Shown here: one piece after another, positions 8,348 to 16,271 of the stretch
How positions within the stretch are numbered: the first letter of the stretch is position 1
Layout of the letters: each line of letters starts with the position of its first letter
NCBI GenBank assembly: GCA_003599415.1
Contig: QZKB01000155.1
Coordinates: 1-35,029, forward strand
From: Ignavibacteriales bacterium
GTDB taxonomy: Bacteria > Bacteroidota > Ignavibacteria > Ignavibacteriales > SURF-24
DNA: 35,029 bases
Direction of reading: 5' to 3'
The notes under the pieces: model-generated
Told to the model about the DNA's origin: nothing
Databases searched by the model: none
What the model saw: only the letters and a program-made list of their open reading frames with translations
Program-made: the position numbers and the translations under genes

Positions 8348-8851
8348 TTATGCACCGGCAGGAGCAGCGGCAGTATTTCTTCCCTTACTTCTTTCAATTG
8401 ATTGTAAGGCTAAATATCTGTCACCAAATTTTTCAAGATTCTCCTGTTCAGTATCATATTGATCGTAATGCTGCTCTTCTTCCAACACTAAACTCTCAAA
8501 TAATTGCTTTGAAACAGAGTCGGCGTTCTGAGCACATTCATTTGCCCATAGGTTATAATCTCTTGCGCTTTCCTGTTCCATTTTTGAAGCCATACTCAAC
8601 ATTTCCTTTACATCATGAATCTTCTTTACTTCGGTTGAAGCAACCATTTCAACTTCGCCTTTTAAGAATAAGATTCTTTCTGCTAATCTTTCAACGTGCA
8701 TCATTTCCTGTATTGCAGTTCTTCTGAATAAATTAGCAAGTAAATCCAAACCCTGGTCATCGCAATGAAAATGAAAAAACATATACTGATGAACTGCTGA
8801 AAGCTCATCTGCAACTGCTTTGTTCAATAAAATAATACTTTTTTCGTGCAT
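8348..8851 (-). CDS. bfr: Bacterioferritin
   Basis: A 167-residue four-helix ferritin-like protein, close to the usual bacterioferritin length. Di-iron ligands are visible: E16 on helix A, E49 and H52 in IQEMMHVERL on helix B, a Glu at about 92-94 on helix C, and E125/H128 in EEEQHYD on helix D. M50 or M51 lies where bacterioferritin places its haem-ligating Met. It oxidises and stores iron in the cytoplasm, as a 24-mer in known members. This is a sensible neighbour for a locus making many haem and Fe-S proteins. The ATG has a strong ribosome site (AAGGAG) and its own promoter-like sequence at 8898-8928. The Ala/Pro-rich tail (NTAAAPAGA) is not part of the core fold. Confidence 0.93.
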   Translation of the reverse strand: MHEKSIILLNKAVADELSAVHQYMFFHFHCDDQGLDLLANLFRRTAIQEMMHVERLAERILFLKGEVEMVASTEVKKIHDVKEMLSMASKMEQESARDYNLWANECAQNADSVSKQLFESLVLEEEQHYDQYDTEQENLEKFGDRYLALQSIERSKGRNTAAAPAGA

Positions 8852-8897
8852 GTTATCTCCTTGGAAATAATTAATTATACATTTGATTTTTATGTGT

Positions 8898-8928
8898 CAA
8901 ATATAAATTTCTGGTATTATTTATCAAA
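8898..8928 (-). promoter_or_regulatory. Bacteroidetes-type promoter of bfr
   Basis: On the minus strand TTTG (8928-8925), 19 bases, then TATATTTG (8905-8898). This fits the Bacteroidetes sigma factor consensus of TTTG at about -33 and TAnnTTTG at about -7. Transcription would start near 8891, giving a leader of about 40 bases before the ATG. Confidence 0.65.
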
Positions 8929-8994
8929 CATTAAAAATTACTTAAACCAATCAATAGTGAATTGCAAAACAATTATTTCAGATTACGTTATTTC

Positions 8995-10311
8995 TCACTT
9001 ATATGTCTTTAAAATGTATTCTGCTACTGCTTCCGCCTGTTTAACATTCAATCCCTGGTTAGGCATTGGAGGAAATAAAGGATTTACTTTAACAGGATTA
9101 ACAATAAAATTTATCAACTCATTTTTTTTGTTCGCATATTTCGGCAAGACATCTTTATAAGCCGGACCAACTAATTTCTGGTCAAATCTATGGCAGGCAG
9201 CGCATCTGCCGTCATAAATTTCTTTTCCGTCTATTTTAGGACCTTTACCGCTTTTTTCTGCAACACCTGCAAGCATTTTATCAAACTTTGCGGAAAGAGT
9301 AACCACCTGCTTTTGCGAAGAAGTTTTAAATCCATTGACATCCTGAACAACAAGAAGCACACTGGTTATTAAAACTATATAAAGAATGTGATTGACATAT
9401 AACCTGTGTTTTTCCTTAATCATCAGGTAATAGAAATGTGCAGATAAAAGCAATAAGAGGATAATTATAAGGGAGATTGAGAACGCTGTACCGGACAACG
9501 ATAATTGAGGTACTTTAAGCAAATGAATTAAAACAAATACCGGCAAAGCTAAAACAGAAATTATTCCCGATGTTAAAGAAAATCTTTCAATGAATTTTGA
9601 ATATTCGTTTTCCGGTTGATCAGTTTCTTTCAGTTTTTTATTTGAATAAAATAAAGCACCCGCACTTGCTAATGCAAAAGAAAGGGCGATGAATAATAAA
9701 AACTTGTTAATTACCGATACAGAAAACATTGAGAGGAAAAAGTTTTCTTTTGGATCCAGATAGATTCTTCCGTAAGTAAATTCAATGCAGCCGATAAGAA
9801 TTAAAACCGAAGCGTATAAAAATATTATTCCCCATAAACCGCTTTTTTTATGAAGTGTAAAGTTTCGTTTTTTAAATATCTCCACTTCATCAGTAGTTTC
9901 AACCGGTTTGATTATTTCATCGAGTTGAAAAGTATATTTGTAAATGTATAAAAGTATAAGTGCAATCAGGTTAACTAATAAAGCAATAAACGTCCAGGTA
10001 GAAATAGAATTGTTCAACTGATGGAATAATTGAATATAACTAAACAGAATTGATAATATTGGTACAAATCCAAACGTAAAAATTGTAGACTTACTGAACA
10101 GTGCATTTTCAATTAAATCTTTAGAGAAATTAAGATAGGATTTATTCCCGTTCTTTCTTCCCTTCCTGTTAAAATAGATAGAAAGCAAAGACGCTCCTGA
10201 AACAATCCCCAGGAAAGGAATTAAAATTATGTATGCAAGTATCAGGGTGTAAAATAAGAGATTCAAATTATCACCCGATTGCAATATGACTAATTTGTCA
10301 AGAAAATCCAT
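8995..10311 (-). CDS. Eight-helix membrane protein with C-terminal cytochrome c domain
   Basis: A 438-residue protein. Residues 1 to about 330 hold some eight membrane helices with no family I recognise. A linker then leads to a monohaem class I cytochrome c domain: C370-A-A-C373-H374 binds haem, and M416 in PPMPNQG is the likely sixth ligand. The final segment AEAVAEYILKTYK is the usual closing helix. The cytochrome domain should face the periplasm. It is the last gene of the ACIII/oxidase operon, 63 bp after haem O synthase, so a role in moving electrons to or from the oxidase is likely, but the membrane half gives no direct clue. It could be a quinol- or haem-binding module, though I see no clear His pairs that prove that. 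Confidence 0.8.
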   Translation of the reverse strand: MDFLDKLVILQSGDNLNLLFYTLILAYIILIPFLGIVSGASLLSIYFNRKGRKNGNKSYLNFSKDLIENALFSKSTIFTFGFVPILSILFSYIQLFHQLNNSISTWTFIALLVNLIALILLYIYKYTFQLDEIIKPVETTDEVEIFKKRNFTLHKKSGLWGIIFLYASVLILIGCIEFTYGRIYLDPKENFFLSMFSVSVINKFLLFIALSFALASAGALFYSNKKLKETDQPENEYSKFIERFSLTSGIISVLALPVFVLIHLLKVPQLSLSGTAFSISLIIILLLLLSAHFYYLMIKEKHRLYVNHILYIVLITSVLLVVQDVNGFKTSSQKQVVTLSAKFDKMLAGVAEKSGKGPKIDGKEIYDGRCAACHRFDQKLVGPAYKDVLPKYANKKNELINFIVNPVKVNPLFPPMPNQGLNVKQAEAVAEYILKTYK

Positions 10312-10374
10312 TTAATTATTCCTTAGTTTCAATACTGTTATAATTTATTCTCTGTAAATAATTACCAATCAAGT

Positions 10375-11250
10375 TTAACTAAAAACTAATTTATTAATCG
10401 ATATCAACAGAACTACAATCAGCACAAAAGTATTTATTTCTTTAAATGCGAATCTGAAATTCAACTTCTCATTATTCTTAACGAGTAATCTGCTGGATTT
10501 GATTATAAGCCAGCAGGCAGAAAATACAAGCAACAATTCTATAATCAAATTCTTTCCGCTTCCGAAAAACGGAATTGCTAAACAACTTGCTGCTAATGCA
10601 AATATCCATGTAAAAGTTATTCTCGAAAGCTGTTCAATTGAAAAACTTTTGCTAAGGACAGGAAAACCGGCACGTTCGTAATCCTTTTCATAAAGAAGTA
10701 GTAACAACCAGAAATGCGGCACCTGCCATATAAAAAAGAACAGTGCCAGGGATATATTTTCAAAATTAAAAATGTATCCTCCGGCGGAAACATAACCGAC
10801 CATCGGTGGTATTGCACCAATTAAAGCGCCCGGAACAACCGCTAATGCAGTCTTCTTTTTTAAAGGAGTATAAATTGCATTATACCAAACTACAGCTGTC
10901 AGGCCTAAAAGAACTGCAACTAAATTTGTAAAAACATAGAGAACAATTGTACCGCTAACAAGCAATAAACAAATAATTATTAATGCCTGCCGTTCAGAAA
11001 TTTTACCCGCGGGTAATGGCCTGTTCTTAGTTCTGTTCATCAAACCATCAGTTTTTCTTTCCTGGAAATGATTTATAGCTGATGACCCGCAGGCTAATAA
11101 GAATACACCTAACGAAGCAGTAATTATCCCAAAGGATAATTCCTTTGAATAAAGGATATAGCCGGCGGTTGTTGAGAACGCTACAAAGAACGTTATTTTA
11201 ATTTTTACAAGTTCTGCTAATGCTAAAATCTTACTTCTTAAATTCTCCAA
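10375..11250 (-). CDS. ctaB: Protohaem IX farnesyltransferase (haem O synthase)
   Basis: A 291-residue UbiA-family prenyltransferase with about eight to nine membrane helices. It attaches a farnesyl group to haem b to make haem O for the oxidase. The first aspartate-rich motif reads NHFQERKTDGLMNRTKNRPL (N-x3-E-x3-D, then the family RTxxRPLP block). The second acidic loop is near YEKDYERAGFPVL, which matches the YxxDYxxAGxPxL block of CyoE/CtaB. The frame starts at TTG, and no in-frame ATG precedes it before a TAG stop. It is 38 bp downstream of oxidase subunit II. No haem A synthase gene (ctaA) is in this window, so conversion of haem O to haem A must be encoded elsewhere or not occur. Confidence 0.94.
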   Translation of the reverse strand: MENLRSKILALAELVKIKITFFVAFSTTAGYILYSKELSFGIITASLGVFLLACGSSAINHFQERKTDGLMNRTKNRPLPAGKISERQALIIICLLLVSGTIVLYVFTNLVAVLLGLTAVVWYNAIYTPLKKKTALAVVPGALIGAIPPMVGYVSAGGYIFNFENISLALFFFIWQVPHFWLLLLLYEKDYERAGFPVLSKSFSIEQLSRITFTWIFALAASCLAIPFFGSGKNLIIELLLVFSACWLIIKSSRLLVKNNEKLNFRFAFKEINTFVLIVVLLISINKLVFS

Positions 11251-11288
11251 CTCATTTACTTTCTTAAACTAATCTTTAAAAAGAAATA

Positions 11289-11891
11289 TTATTTCTTTGC
11301 AACCCATTCTTCAAACTTATCCTGTGGAATTACATTTATTTTATTGTACATGTAAGAATGATTCAAACCACAATACTCAGCGCAGGTAATTTCATAACTA
11401 CCGATTTTATCCGGAATAAATGCAAGGTAAGTTTCCTTTCCAAAAACAAGATCTTCTTTAATCCTGAAAGACGGTATATAGAATGAATGATTTACATCCA
11501 GTGAAGTCAGAACAAGTTTAAGCGGCTTGTTAACCGGGACATACAGAGTATCACTTCTTTTTCCGTTCTGGTATGCAAAATTCCATTTCCACATTTGTCC
11601 TGTAACTTTAATTGTATAAGCGTTATCAGGAATAATTCTTAATTCTTTAAAAGTTGAAAATCCGAAATAGAACATTGTAAGTACAAGCACTACAGGTATG
11701 GCAATCCAGGTTATTTCAAGCGCAACATTTCCTTCAATATTAACAGCCTGCGGATGACGTTTACGGTTATATTTAATTACGAAATAAATCATAACAACAG
11801 TAACACCAATAAGTATAACTGCAGAAATTGCTACAATCAGAATGAATACGCTGTCAACACTTTGAATATAATCCGATATTCCCTGTTTCAT
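11289..11891 (-). CDS. ctaC: Cytochrome c oxidase subunit II (CuA, no fused cytochrome c)
   Basis: A 200-residue subunit II. Two membrane helices lie at about 14-39 and 58-80, followed by a periplasmic cupredoxin domain. The CuA ligands are all present: H135, C170, E172, C174, H178 and M181 (CAEYCGLNHSYM). WKWNF at 101-105 is the conserved aromatic electron-entry patch. The protein ends at EEWVAKK just after the cupredoxin domain, so it lacks the C-terminal cytochrome c domain that defines caa3 oxidases. It takes electrons from a c-type cytochrome and passes them to haem a in subunit I. The gene sits last among the oxidase subunits, 8 bp after subunit IV, with GAGGGA before the ATG. Confidence 0.95.
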   Translation of the reverse strand: MKQGISDYIQSVDSVFILIVAISAVILIGVTVVMIYFVIKYNRKRHPQAVNIEGNVALEITWIAIPVVLVLTMFYFGFSTFKELRIIPDNAYTIKVTGQMWKWNFAYQNGKRSDTLYVPVNKPLKLVLTSLDVNHSFYIPSFRIKEDLVFGKETYLAFIPDKIGSYEITCAEYCGLNHSYMYNKINVIPQDKFEEWVAKK

Positions 11892-11899
11892 TTATTCCC

Positions 11900-12187
11900 T
11901 CACCTGAACAAGTAATCTGTAAATGTAAATATGATTATGGCAACTAAAGTAATAAGACCAACCGCAACAAAGACTTTAAATACAACGCTGTCAAATTTAA
12001 TATGCATGAAAATATTCAAGACCAATCCAGCTTTTATTATTGCAATCAATATTGCAACAATTAGGGTTACACCAAATAGTTGTACACCTGAAACAGAAAT
12101 GGTTAACGCGGTTAATGCAAGCAATGTTAACCATATATAAACATATGTTCCGTACCCAACGATGTGACTATTCTGTTCTTTATTCAT
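11900..12187 (-). CDS. ctaF: Cytochrome c oxidase subunit IV (caa3/ACIII-associated type)
   Basis: A 95-residue protein with three membrane helices (about 10-32, 36-58 and 66-90). Its pattern VYIWLTLLALTALTI then KAGLVLNIFMHIKFD is characteristic of bacterial caa3-type and cytochrome o subunit IV proteins. It is structural, packing against subunits I and III. It starts 9 bp after subunit III, with AGGAAA ahead of the ATG, and ends 8 bp before subunit II, as expected in an oxidase operon. Confidence 0.88.
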   Translation of the reverse strand: MNKEQNSHIVGYGTYVYIWLTLLALTALTISVSGVQLFGVTLIVAILIAIIKAGLVLNIFMHIKFDSVVFKVFVAVGLITLVAIIIFTFTDYLFR

Positions 12188-12196
12188 GTAAATTTC

Positions 12197-12829
12197 CTAT
12201 TTAATAAGGTAGAATAATGGGAATAAGAATATCCAGATGATATCTACAAGGTGCCAGTACAAACCGGAATTTTCCAGCTTAATAAAATTATCCTTGTTCA
12301 CTTTATCCTTAACAACCAGAATAAAAATAATTGTAAGAATCACAATTCCGACAATCACATGTAAACCATGTAAACCTGTCATCGTATAATATAACCCGAA
12401 ATAAAGTACTTCTCCAGGAGGCCTGCTTGTTAAATCATCAGAACCCGGAAATGTTCCGTGGTGAAATTTGGCTGCCCACTCAAAATATTTATTGACAAGA
12501 AATACAAAGGCAAAAAATATTGTTGTTCCAAGAAGTAATAATGAGAAATATTTCTGACCTTTTCTTAATGCAGTTATGGACATTGCCATTGTTAAGCTGC
12601 TTGTTAATAGTATTATTGTATTAAAAGCCCCAATTGTTGTATTCAGTTCAATTGCAGCAATATGAAAAGCATCAGAATTCATAAAACGGTAAACACCATA
12701 GATTACAAATAAACCGCCGAACAAAAGTAATTCTGTAAGCAGAAAGAGCCACATTCCAATCTTTGCTCCTTCATCATCTTTATGATGAGCACTGACAACT
12801 ACATCATCAACTTCTACTGTCTCATTCAC
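12197..12829 (-). CDS. ctaE: Cytochrome c oxidase subunit III
   Basis: I place the start at the GTG at 12827-12829 because a perfect AAGGAGG lies 6 bases upstream. An in-frame ATG further upstream at 12868 would force a 47 bp overlap with subunit I and has no such site. The resulting 210-residue protein has five membrane helices, the short form typical of caa3-type oxidases. Typical blocks are KIGMWLFLLTELLLFGG near the N-terminus, GLHGLHVIVGI in helix IV and LYWHLVDIIWIFLFPLFYL in helix V. It stabilises subunit I and may help oxygen or proton entry. It overlaps the end of subunit I by 8 bp, so the two are translationally coupled. Confidence 0.95.
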   Translation of the reverse strand: MNETVEVDDVVVSAHHKDDEGAKIGMWLFLLTELLLFGGLFVIYGVYRFMNSDAFHIAAIELNTTIGAFNTIILLTSSLTMAMSITALRKGQKYFSLLLLGTTIFFAFVFLVNKYFEWAAKFHHGTFPGSDDLTSRPPGEVLYFGLYYTMTGLHGLHVIVGIVILTIIFILVVKDKVNKDNFIKLENSGLYWHLVDIIWIFLFPLFYLIK

Positions 12830-14468
12830 TTTTAGCCTCCTTAAGAGCACTATAATCATATGGATCATGAGTTATAACCGGAATTTCTTCGAAGTTTTCC
12901 AAAGGTGGTGGTGAAGGTACCCGCCATTCAAGTGTGATTCCGCCCCACGGATTTATTGTAGCCGGTTCACCTTTCCTGAATGCCTTTATCAGGTTGTAAA
13001 TTAAAATGAAAAGTCCTGTTACCATTATCCAGGAACCGACTGTTGAAAATACATGCAGTGCCTGGAACTGGGGTAAATAATCAAAATATCTTCTTGGCAT
13101 TCCTTCATAACCTAAAATGAAAAACGGAAAATAAAGAGCAAGGAAACCAACTGTTAAAAGCAGTACACCAATCCTTGCAACTTTTTCATTATACATTTTA
13201 CCAAACATCTTTGGAAACCAATAGTGCAGAGCAGCAAAAAATATAAATCCTGTTCCGCCGAAAACAACAAAATGAAAATGTGCAACAACGAAATAAGTAT
13301 CAGTAAGATGAACATCTGTAGAAAGTGCGCCTAGAACCAAACCTGTTAAACCGCCAATTGAAAAGATAAAAATAAACGCCATTACAAAAAGAAACGGAGT
13401 CTTTGGATCAATTGAACCTTTATACATTGTTGCAACCCAGTTAAATATTTTAACTCCGCTTGGTATTGCAACAAGAAAAGTTAATAGTGAAAAGACTAAA
13501 CGAGAGAAGTCGCTCATACCACTTGAGAACATATGATGCCCCCACACAAAATATCCAACAAATGCAATGGCAAGTGATGACATTGCAATCGCTTTATAGC
13601 CAAATATTGTACGATGTGAAAACGTTGAAATAATTTCCGAAACAACACCCATCGCAGGAAGAATCATTATATAAACTGCAGGATGCGAATAAGTCCAGAA
13701 TAAATGCTGATATAAAATGGGGTCTCCTCCTAATGCAGGATCAAACACACCTATTTTGAAAAGTCTTTCAACAATAACAAGTATAATAGTTATTCCAATT
13801 ATTGGTGTAGCAAGGATTTGAATCCAACCTGTTGCATACAATGACCATGGAAACAAAGGCATTTTAAACCACCCCATTCCCGGTGCGCGCAAACGATGAA
13901 TAGTGGTAATAAAATTCAACCCGGTTAGAATTGATGAGAATCCTAAAATGAACGCTGCAAATATTGCCCATGAAACATCGGTACCTGTTCTTAAACTGTA
14001 AGGGACATAAAATGTCCAACCTGTATCAATAGGTCCGCCTTTCATAAACAAAGAAAGAATAGCGAATATTCCTCCAATGATATACAAATACCAGGAGAGA
14101 AGATTTAATCTTGGAAATGCAACATCCTTTGCTCCAATTTGAATTGGCAGTAAGAAATTACCGAAAACAGGAGGAATACCAGGAATAACAAACAGGAAGA
14201 TCATTATAATTCCATGCAAAGTAAAAATGGAATTATAAGTTTGCGGTCCCATAATAGTTTCGCCTGGTGTAAGCATTTCAAGACGCATTAATATTCCAAG
14301 AATAGCGCCAACTATAAAGAAACTAACTAAGGAAACTAAATACATTATCCCGATTCTTTTGTGGTCTGTAGTAAGCAACCACGAAAGAATACCAGTGTGC
14401 TTTCCTTTGTATTCATAAAAATCAACATATGTACTTGCTGCATGGTTAGACATAGTATAATCCGTCAC
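12822..14468 (-). CDS. ctaD: Cytochrome c oxidase subunit I, A2-type haem-copper oxidase
   Basis: A 548-residue catalytic subunit with about 12 membrane helices. Haem a ligands are H85 and H400, the haem a3 ligand is H398, and CuB ligands are H262, H311 and H312, with Y266 available for the His-Tyr crosslink. Helix VI reads TYSHPAVYIMILP: it lacks the Glu of A1 oxidases (GHPEV) and instead has the Tyr-Ser pair (Y260, S261) that defines the A2 subfamily, known from Rhodothermus marinus. D115 (D-channel entry) and K356 (K-channel) are kept. It reduces oxygen to water and pumps protons in the inner membrane. The frame opens with GTG overlapping the SCO stop by 3 bp; an ATG at 14453 is the alternative start. 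Confidence 0.96.
   Translation of the reverse strand: MTDYTMSNHAASTYVDFYEYKGKHTGILSWLLTTDHKRIGIMYLVSLVSFFIVGAILGILMRLEMLTPGETIMGPQTYNSIFTLHGIIMIFLFVIPGIPPVFGNFLLPIQIGAKDVAFPRLNLLSWYLYIIGGIFAILSLFMKGGPIDTGWTFYVPYSLRTGTDVSWAIFAAFILGFSSILTGLNFITTIHRLRAPGMGWFKMPLFPWSLYATGWIQILATPIIGITIILVIVERLFKIGVFDPALGGDPILYQHLFWTYSHPAVYIMILPAMGVVSEIISTFSHRTIFGYKAIAMSSLAIAFVGYFVWGHHMFSSGMSDFSRLVFSLLTFLVAIPSGVKIFNWVATMYKGSIDPKTPFLFVMAFIFIFSIGGLTGLVLGALSTDVHLTDTYFVVAHFHFVVFGGTGFIFFAALHYWFPKMFGKMYNEKVARIGVLLLTVGFLALYFPFFILGYEGMPRRYFDYLPQFQALHVFSTVGSWIMVTGLFILIYNLIKAFRKGEPATINPWGGITLEWRVPSPPPLENFEEIPVITHDPYDYSALKEAKSE
12836..12842 (-). promoter_or_regulatory. Strong ribosome binding site that sets the ctaE start
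   Basis: On the minus strand AAGGAGG is followed by six bases (CTAAAA) and GTG. It lies inside the 3' end of the subunit I gene and favours the GTG at 12829 over an upstream in-frame ATG at 12868. Confidence 0.85.
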
Positions 14469-15280
14469 TTTCGGTTTTTTTTCCCTTTAATTATTAAAGC
14501 CGTAAAAAATATTAGAGCCGATAAAAGAACAATTGCACCTGCAATTCTCTTAAAGTCAAGAACGTACTTATTCCCCTGCCGGTCGTAACTATAACAGAAA
14601 GTTAGAATCTTGTTAATAGTTGGTCTTGCCTCACCTTTCTGCGCTTCAATTAAAGCCATCTTTAAATCAAAAGGCAAAAACTCAGTGCCGAAAACGTATC
14701 TTGTAATCTTTCCGTCCTCTGTTAAAATTATTAAGGTAGCAAAATGTAAAAAGCTGCTGTCGGTATCCTGCTTAAAATAAAATCCGACCGAATTAGTAAG
14801 CTTTCTGATTGAAATACTATCTCCGGTTAAAAAGCTCCAGGAAGAATCCGGTATTTTTCTTTTCATCGAAACGAGATGTTCGCGTTTCCACTTTAATGCT
14901 TTAAAAGCATCTTCCTTATGATTGAAACTAAGCGTTATAATATTAAAATCTTTACCGGGCTCCATATCAACTTTATCAATCACTTCTGCCAAACCATTTA
15001 ACAAAGGATTACAGATTGCCGGACAATTGTAATATACAAGCGCAAGAATAGTTGGTTTGTGAATGAGATTCTTCAGTAAAACTTTTTCTGATTTTTCATT
15101 TACGAAGCTTAAATCAAGTGGAATATGATTGCCAAGCTTTTCATCAATTCCAACCTCGGTACTCTTTGCCTGTACGTTTGAAAAAACTGTAATGAAAACA
15201 ATCAACAAAAGACTAATTGAATTCCTCTGGTTTCTAACCTTAAACTTTTCAATTAATATTGATTGAAAATTCTTAAACAC
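14465..15280 (-). CDS. SCO1/SenC-family copper chaperone
   Basis: A 271-residue thioredoxin-fold protein. It has an N-terminal hydrophobic segment (about 21-36, signal anchor or signal peptide) and an extra membrane helix near the C-terminus (about 245-265). The copper ligands are C86 and C90 in YYNCPAICNPL and H179 in SSFLHFATL. SCO proteins deliver copper to, or reduce, the CuA site of oxidase subunit II. It sits directly upstream of subunit I, sharing 4 bp with it, and overlaps the preceding cytochrome gene by 8 bp. The start is GTG. The second helix at the C-terminus is typical of SCO proteins found in ACIII/oxidase loci of this group. Confidence 0.9.
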   Translation of the reverse strand: MFKNFQSILIEKFKVRNQRNSISLLLIVFITVFSNVQAKSTEVGIDEKLGNHIPLDLSFVNEKSEKVLLKNLIHKPTILALVYYNCPAICNPLLNGLAEVIDKVDMEPGKDFNIITLSFNHKEDAFKALKWKREHLVSMKRKIPDSSWSFLTGDSISIRKLTNSVGFYFKQDTDSSFLHFATLIILTEDGKITRYVFGTEFLPFDLKMALIEAQKGEARPTINKILTFCYSYDRQGNKYVLDFKRIAGAIVLLSALIFFTALIIKGKKNRK

Positions 15281-16214
15281 TTTTTGTTACAATGCCTCTT
15301 AAATAAACAAACAAATTATTCCATTCATCTTTGGAAAGAGAAAGCAGCCTGTTATTGAAACCATTTGTTGAAGAGTTGGATACAACTGTTTTAATAAAAT
15401 CATTTAAACTGTTTGTCCAGACGGAAGAAGAAGCCAAATATGTTGCCGCCTTTAACCTGTCTTTAGTTACACTAACAAAAATTTTTGCATTAGCATCAGC
15501 ACTGCTTTCAATAATATCAACAATTTTATAAGCTTTGTTTAAAGTGGAATTAGTCTCAGCGACAAGCCTTTCCTTAGCAACTTTAACCGGAATCTGAGAA
15601 GGATTTATACTTCCCTTTGAAAGACTAAATTCTTTATCCAACTGATCTACTTCATTTTTATCTACAACAGGAAAATCTTTTGTAAAGTTTCGGATATAGA
15701 AAATAAGATTAACTCTATCCTGTGCAGGTAAGTATTCATAAGCAGGCATGCCGCTTTTTTGAATGCCTGTAACAAGCGTCCTGAACATTTGTGAAAATTT
15801 ATTTCCGTTTACCCAGCCATCTTTAGAATGAAAATTTCTTGGCTTGGGATTTAATGCAACACCGGCAGGTCCGTCACCCATTCCGTTTTCTCCGTGGCAG
15901 GAAGCGCAATTTGCTTTAAACAGCGATTCGCCTTTTGACACCATATCAGCAGACGGATTCATAATTAAATTCAAATCCATTCCCGGCGAAACATTTCCCT
16001 TCGTAAACAAAGCATCTTTAAATAAATTTGTTGAATCAATAAGAGCAACAACCGTCGCATTCCTGTTTAGTACTTCAAGCGAATTAACATAATATAAACC
16101 GCCAATGAAAATGAGCACAAAAAAGTAAAGATAGACTAATCCGAACCACCGTGTTGGAGTTTTAGCTACCGCTTTAAAATCAATTTCTTCTTCTATTTTA
16201 GGTTTATCATTCAT
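15273..16214 (-). CDS. Membrane-anchored monohaem cytochrome c with C-terminal extension
   Basis: A 313-residue protein. One membrane helix (about 22-44) anchors a periplasmic class I cytochrome c domain with C103-A-S-C106-H107 and likely axial M156 (SGMPAY). The domain closes at about residue 177. Another 135 residues follow that are mostly helical and have no haem motif; I do not recognise this extension. It is 57 bp downstream of actF and overlaps SCO, in the middle of the ACIII/oxidase operon. Because subunit II has no fused cytochrome c, this protein is a good candidate for the link between ACIII and the CuA site, but that is inference. It is additional to the ActE-like domain carried by the fusion protein at 17459-18598. 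Confidence 0.87.
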   Translation of the reverse strand: MNDKPKIEEEIDFKAVAKTPTRWFGLVYLYFFVLIFIGGLYYVNSLEVLNRNATVVALIDSTNLFKDALFTKGNVSPGMDLNLIMNPSADMVSKGESLFKANCASCHGENGMGDGPAGVALNPKPRNFHSKDGWVNGNKFSQMFRTLVTGIQKSGMPAYEYLPAQDRVNLIFYIRNFTKDFPVVDKNEVDQLDKEFSLSKGSINPSQIPVKVAKERLVAETNSTLNKAYKIVDIIESSADANAKIFVSVTKDRLKAATYLASSSVWTNSLNDFIKTVVSNSSTNGFNNRLLSLSKDEWNNLFVYLRGIVTKSV

Positions 16215-16271
16215 CTTTAACCTGAATAATCTTCTATAATTTCTTTTAAGTTAATTGAAAATAAAAATTTA

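Noticed and set aside
8350..8727. A 125-codon open frame on the plus strand
   Set aside because: It lies wholly within bacterioferritin on the other strand; composition is unlike the real genes here.
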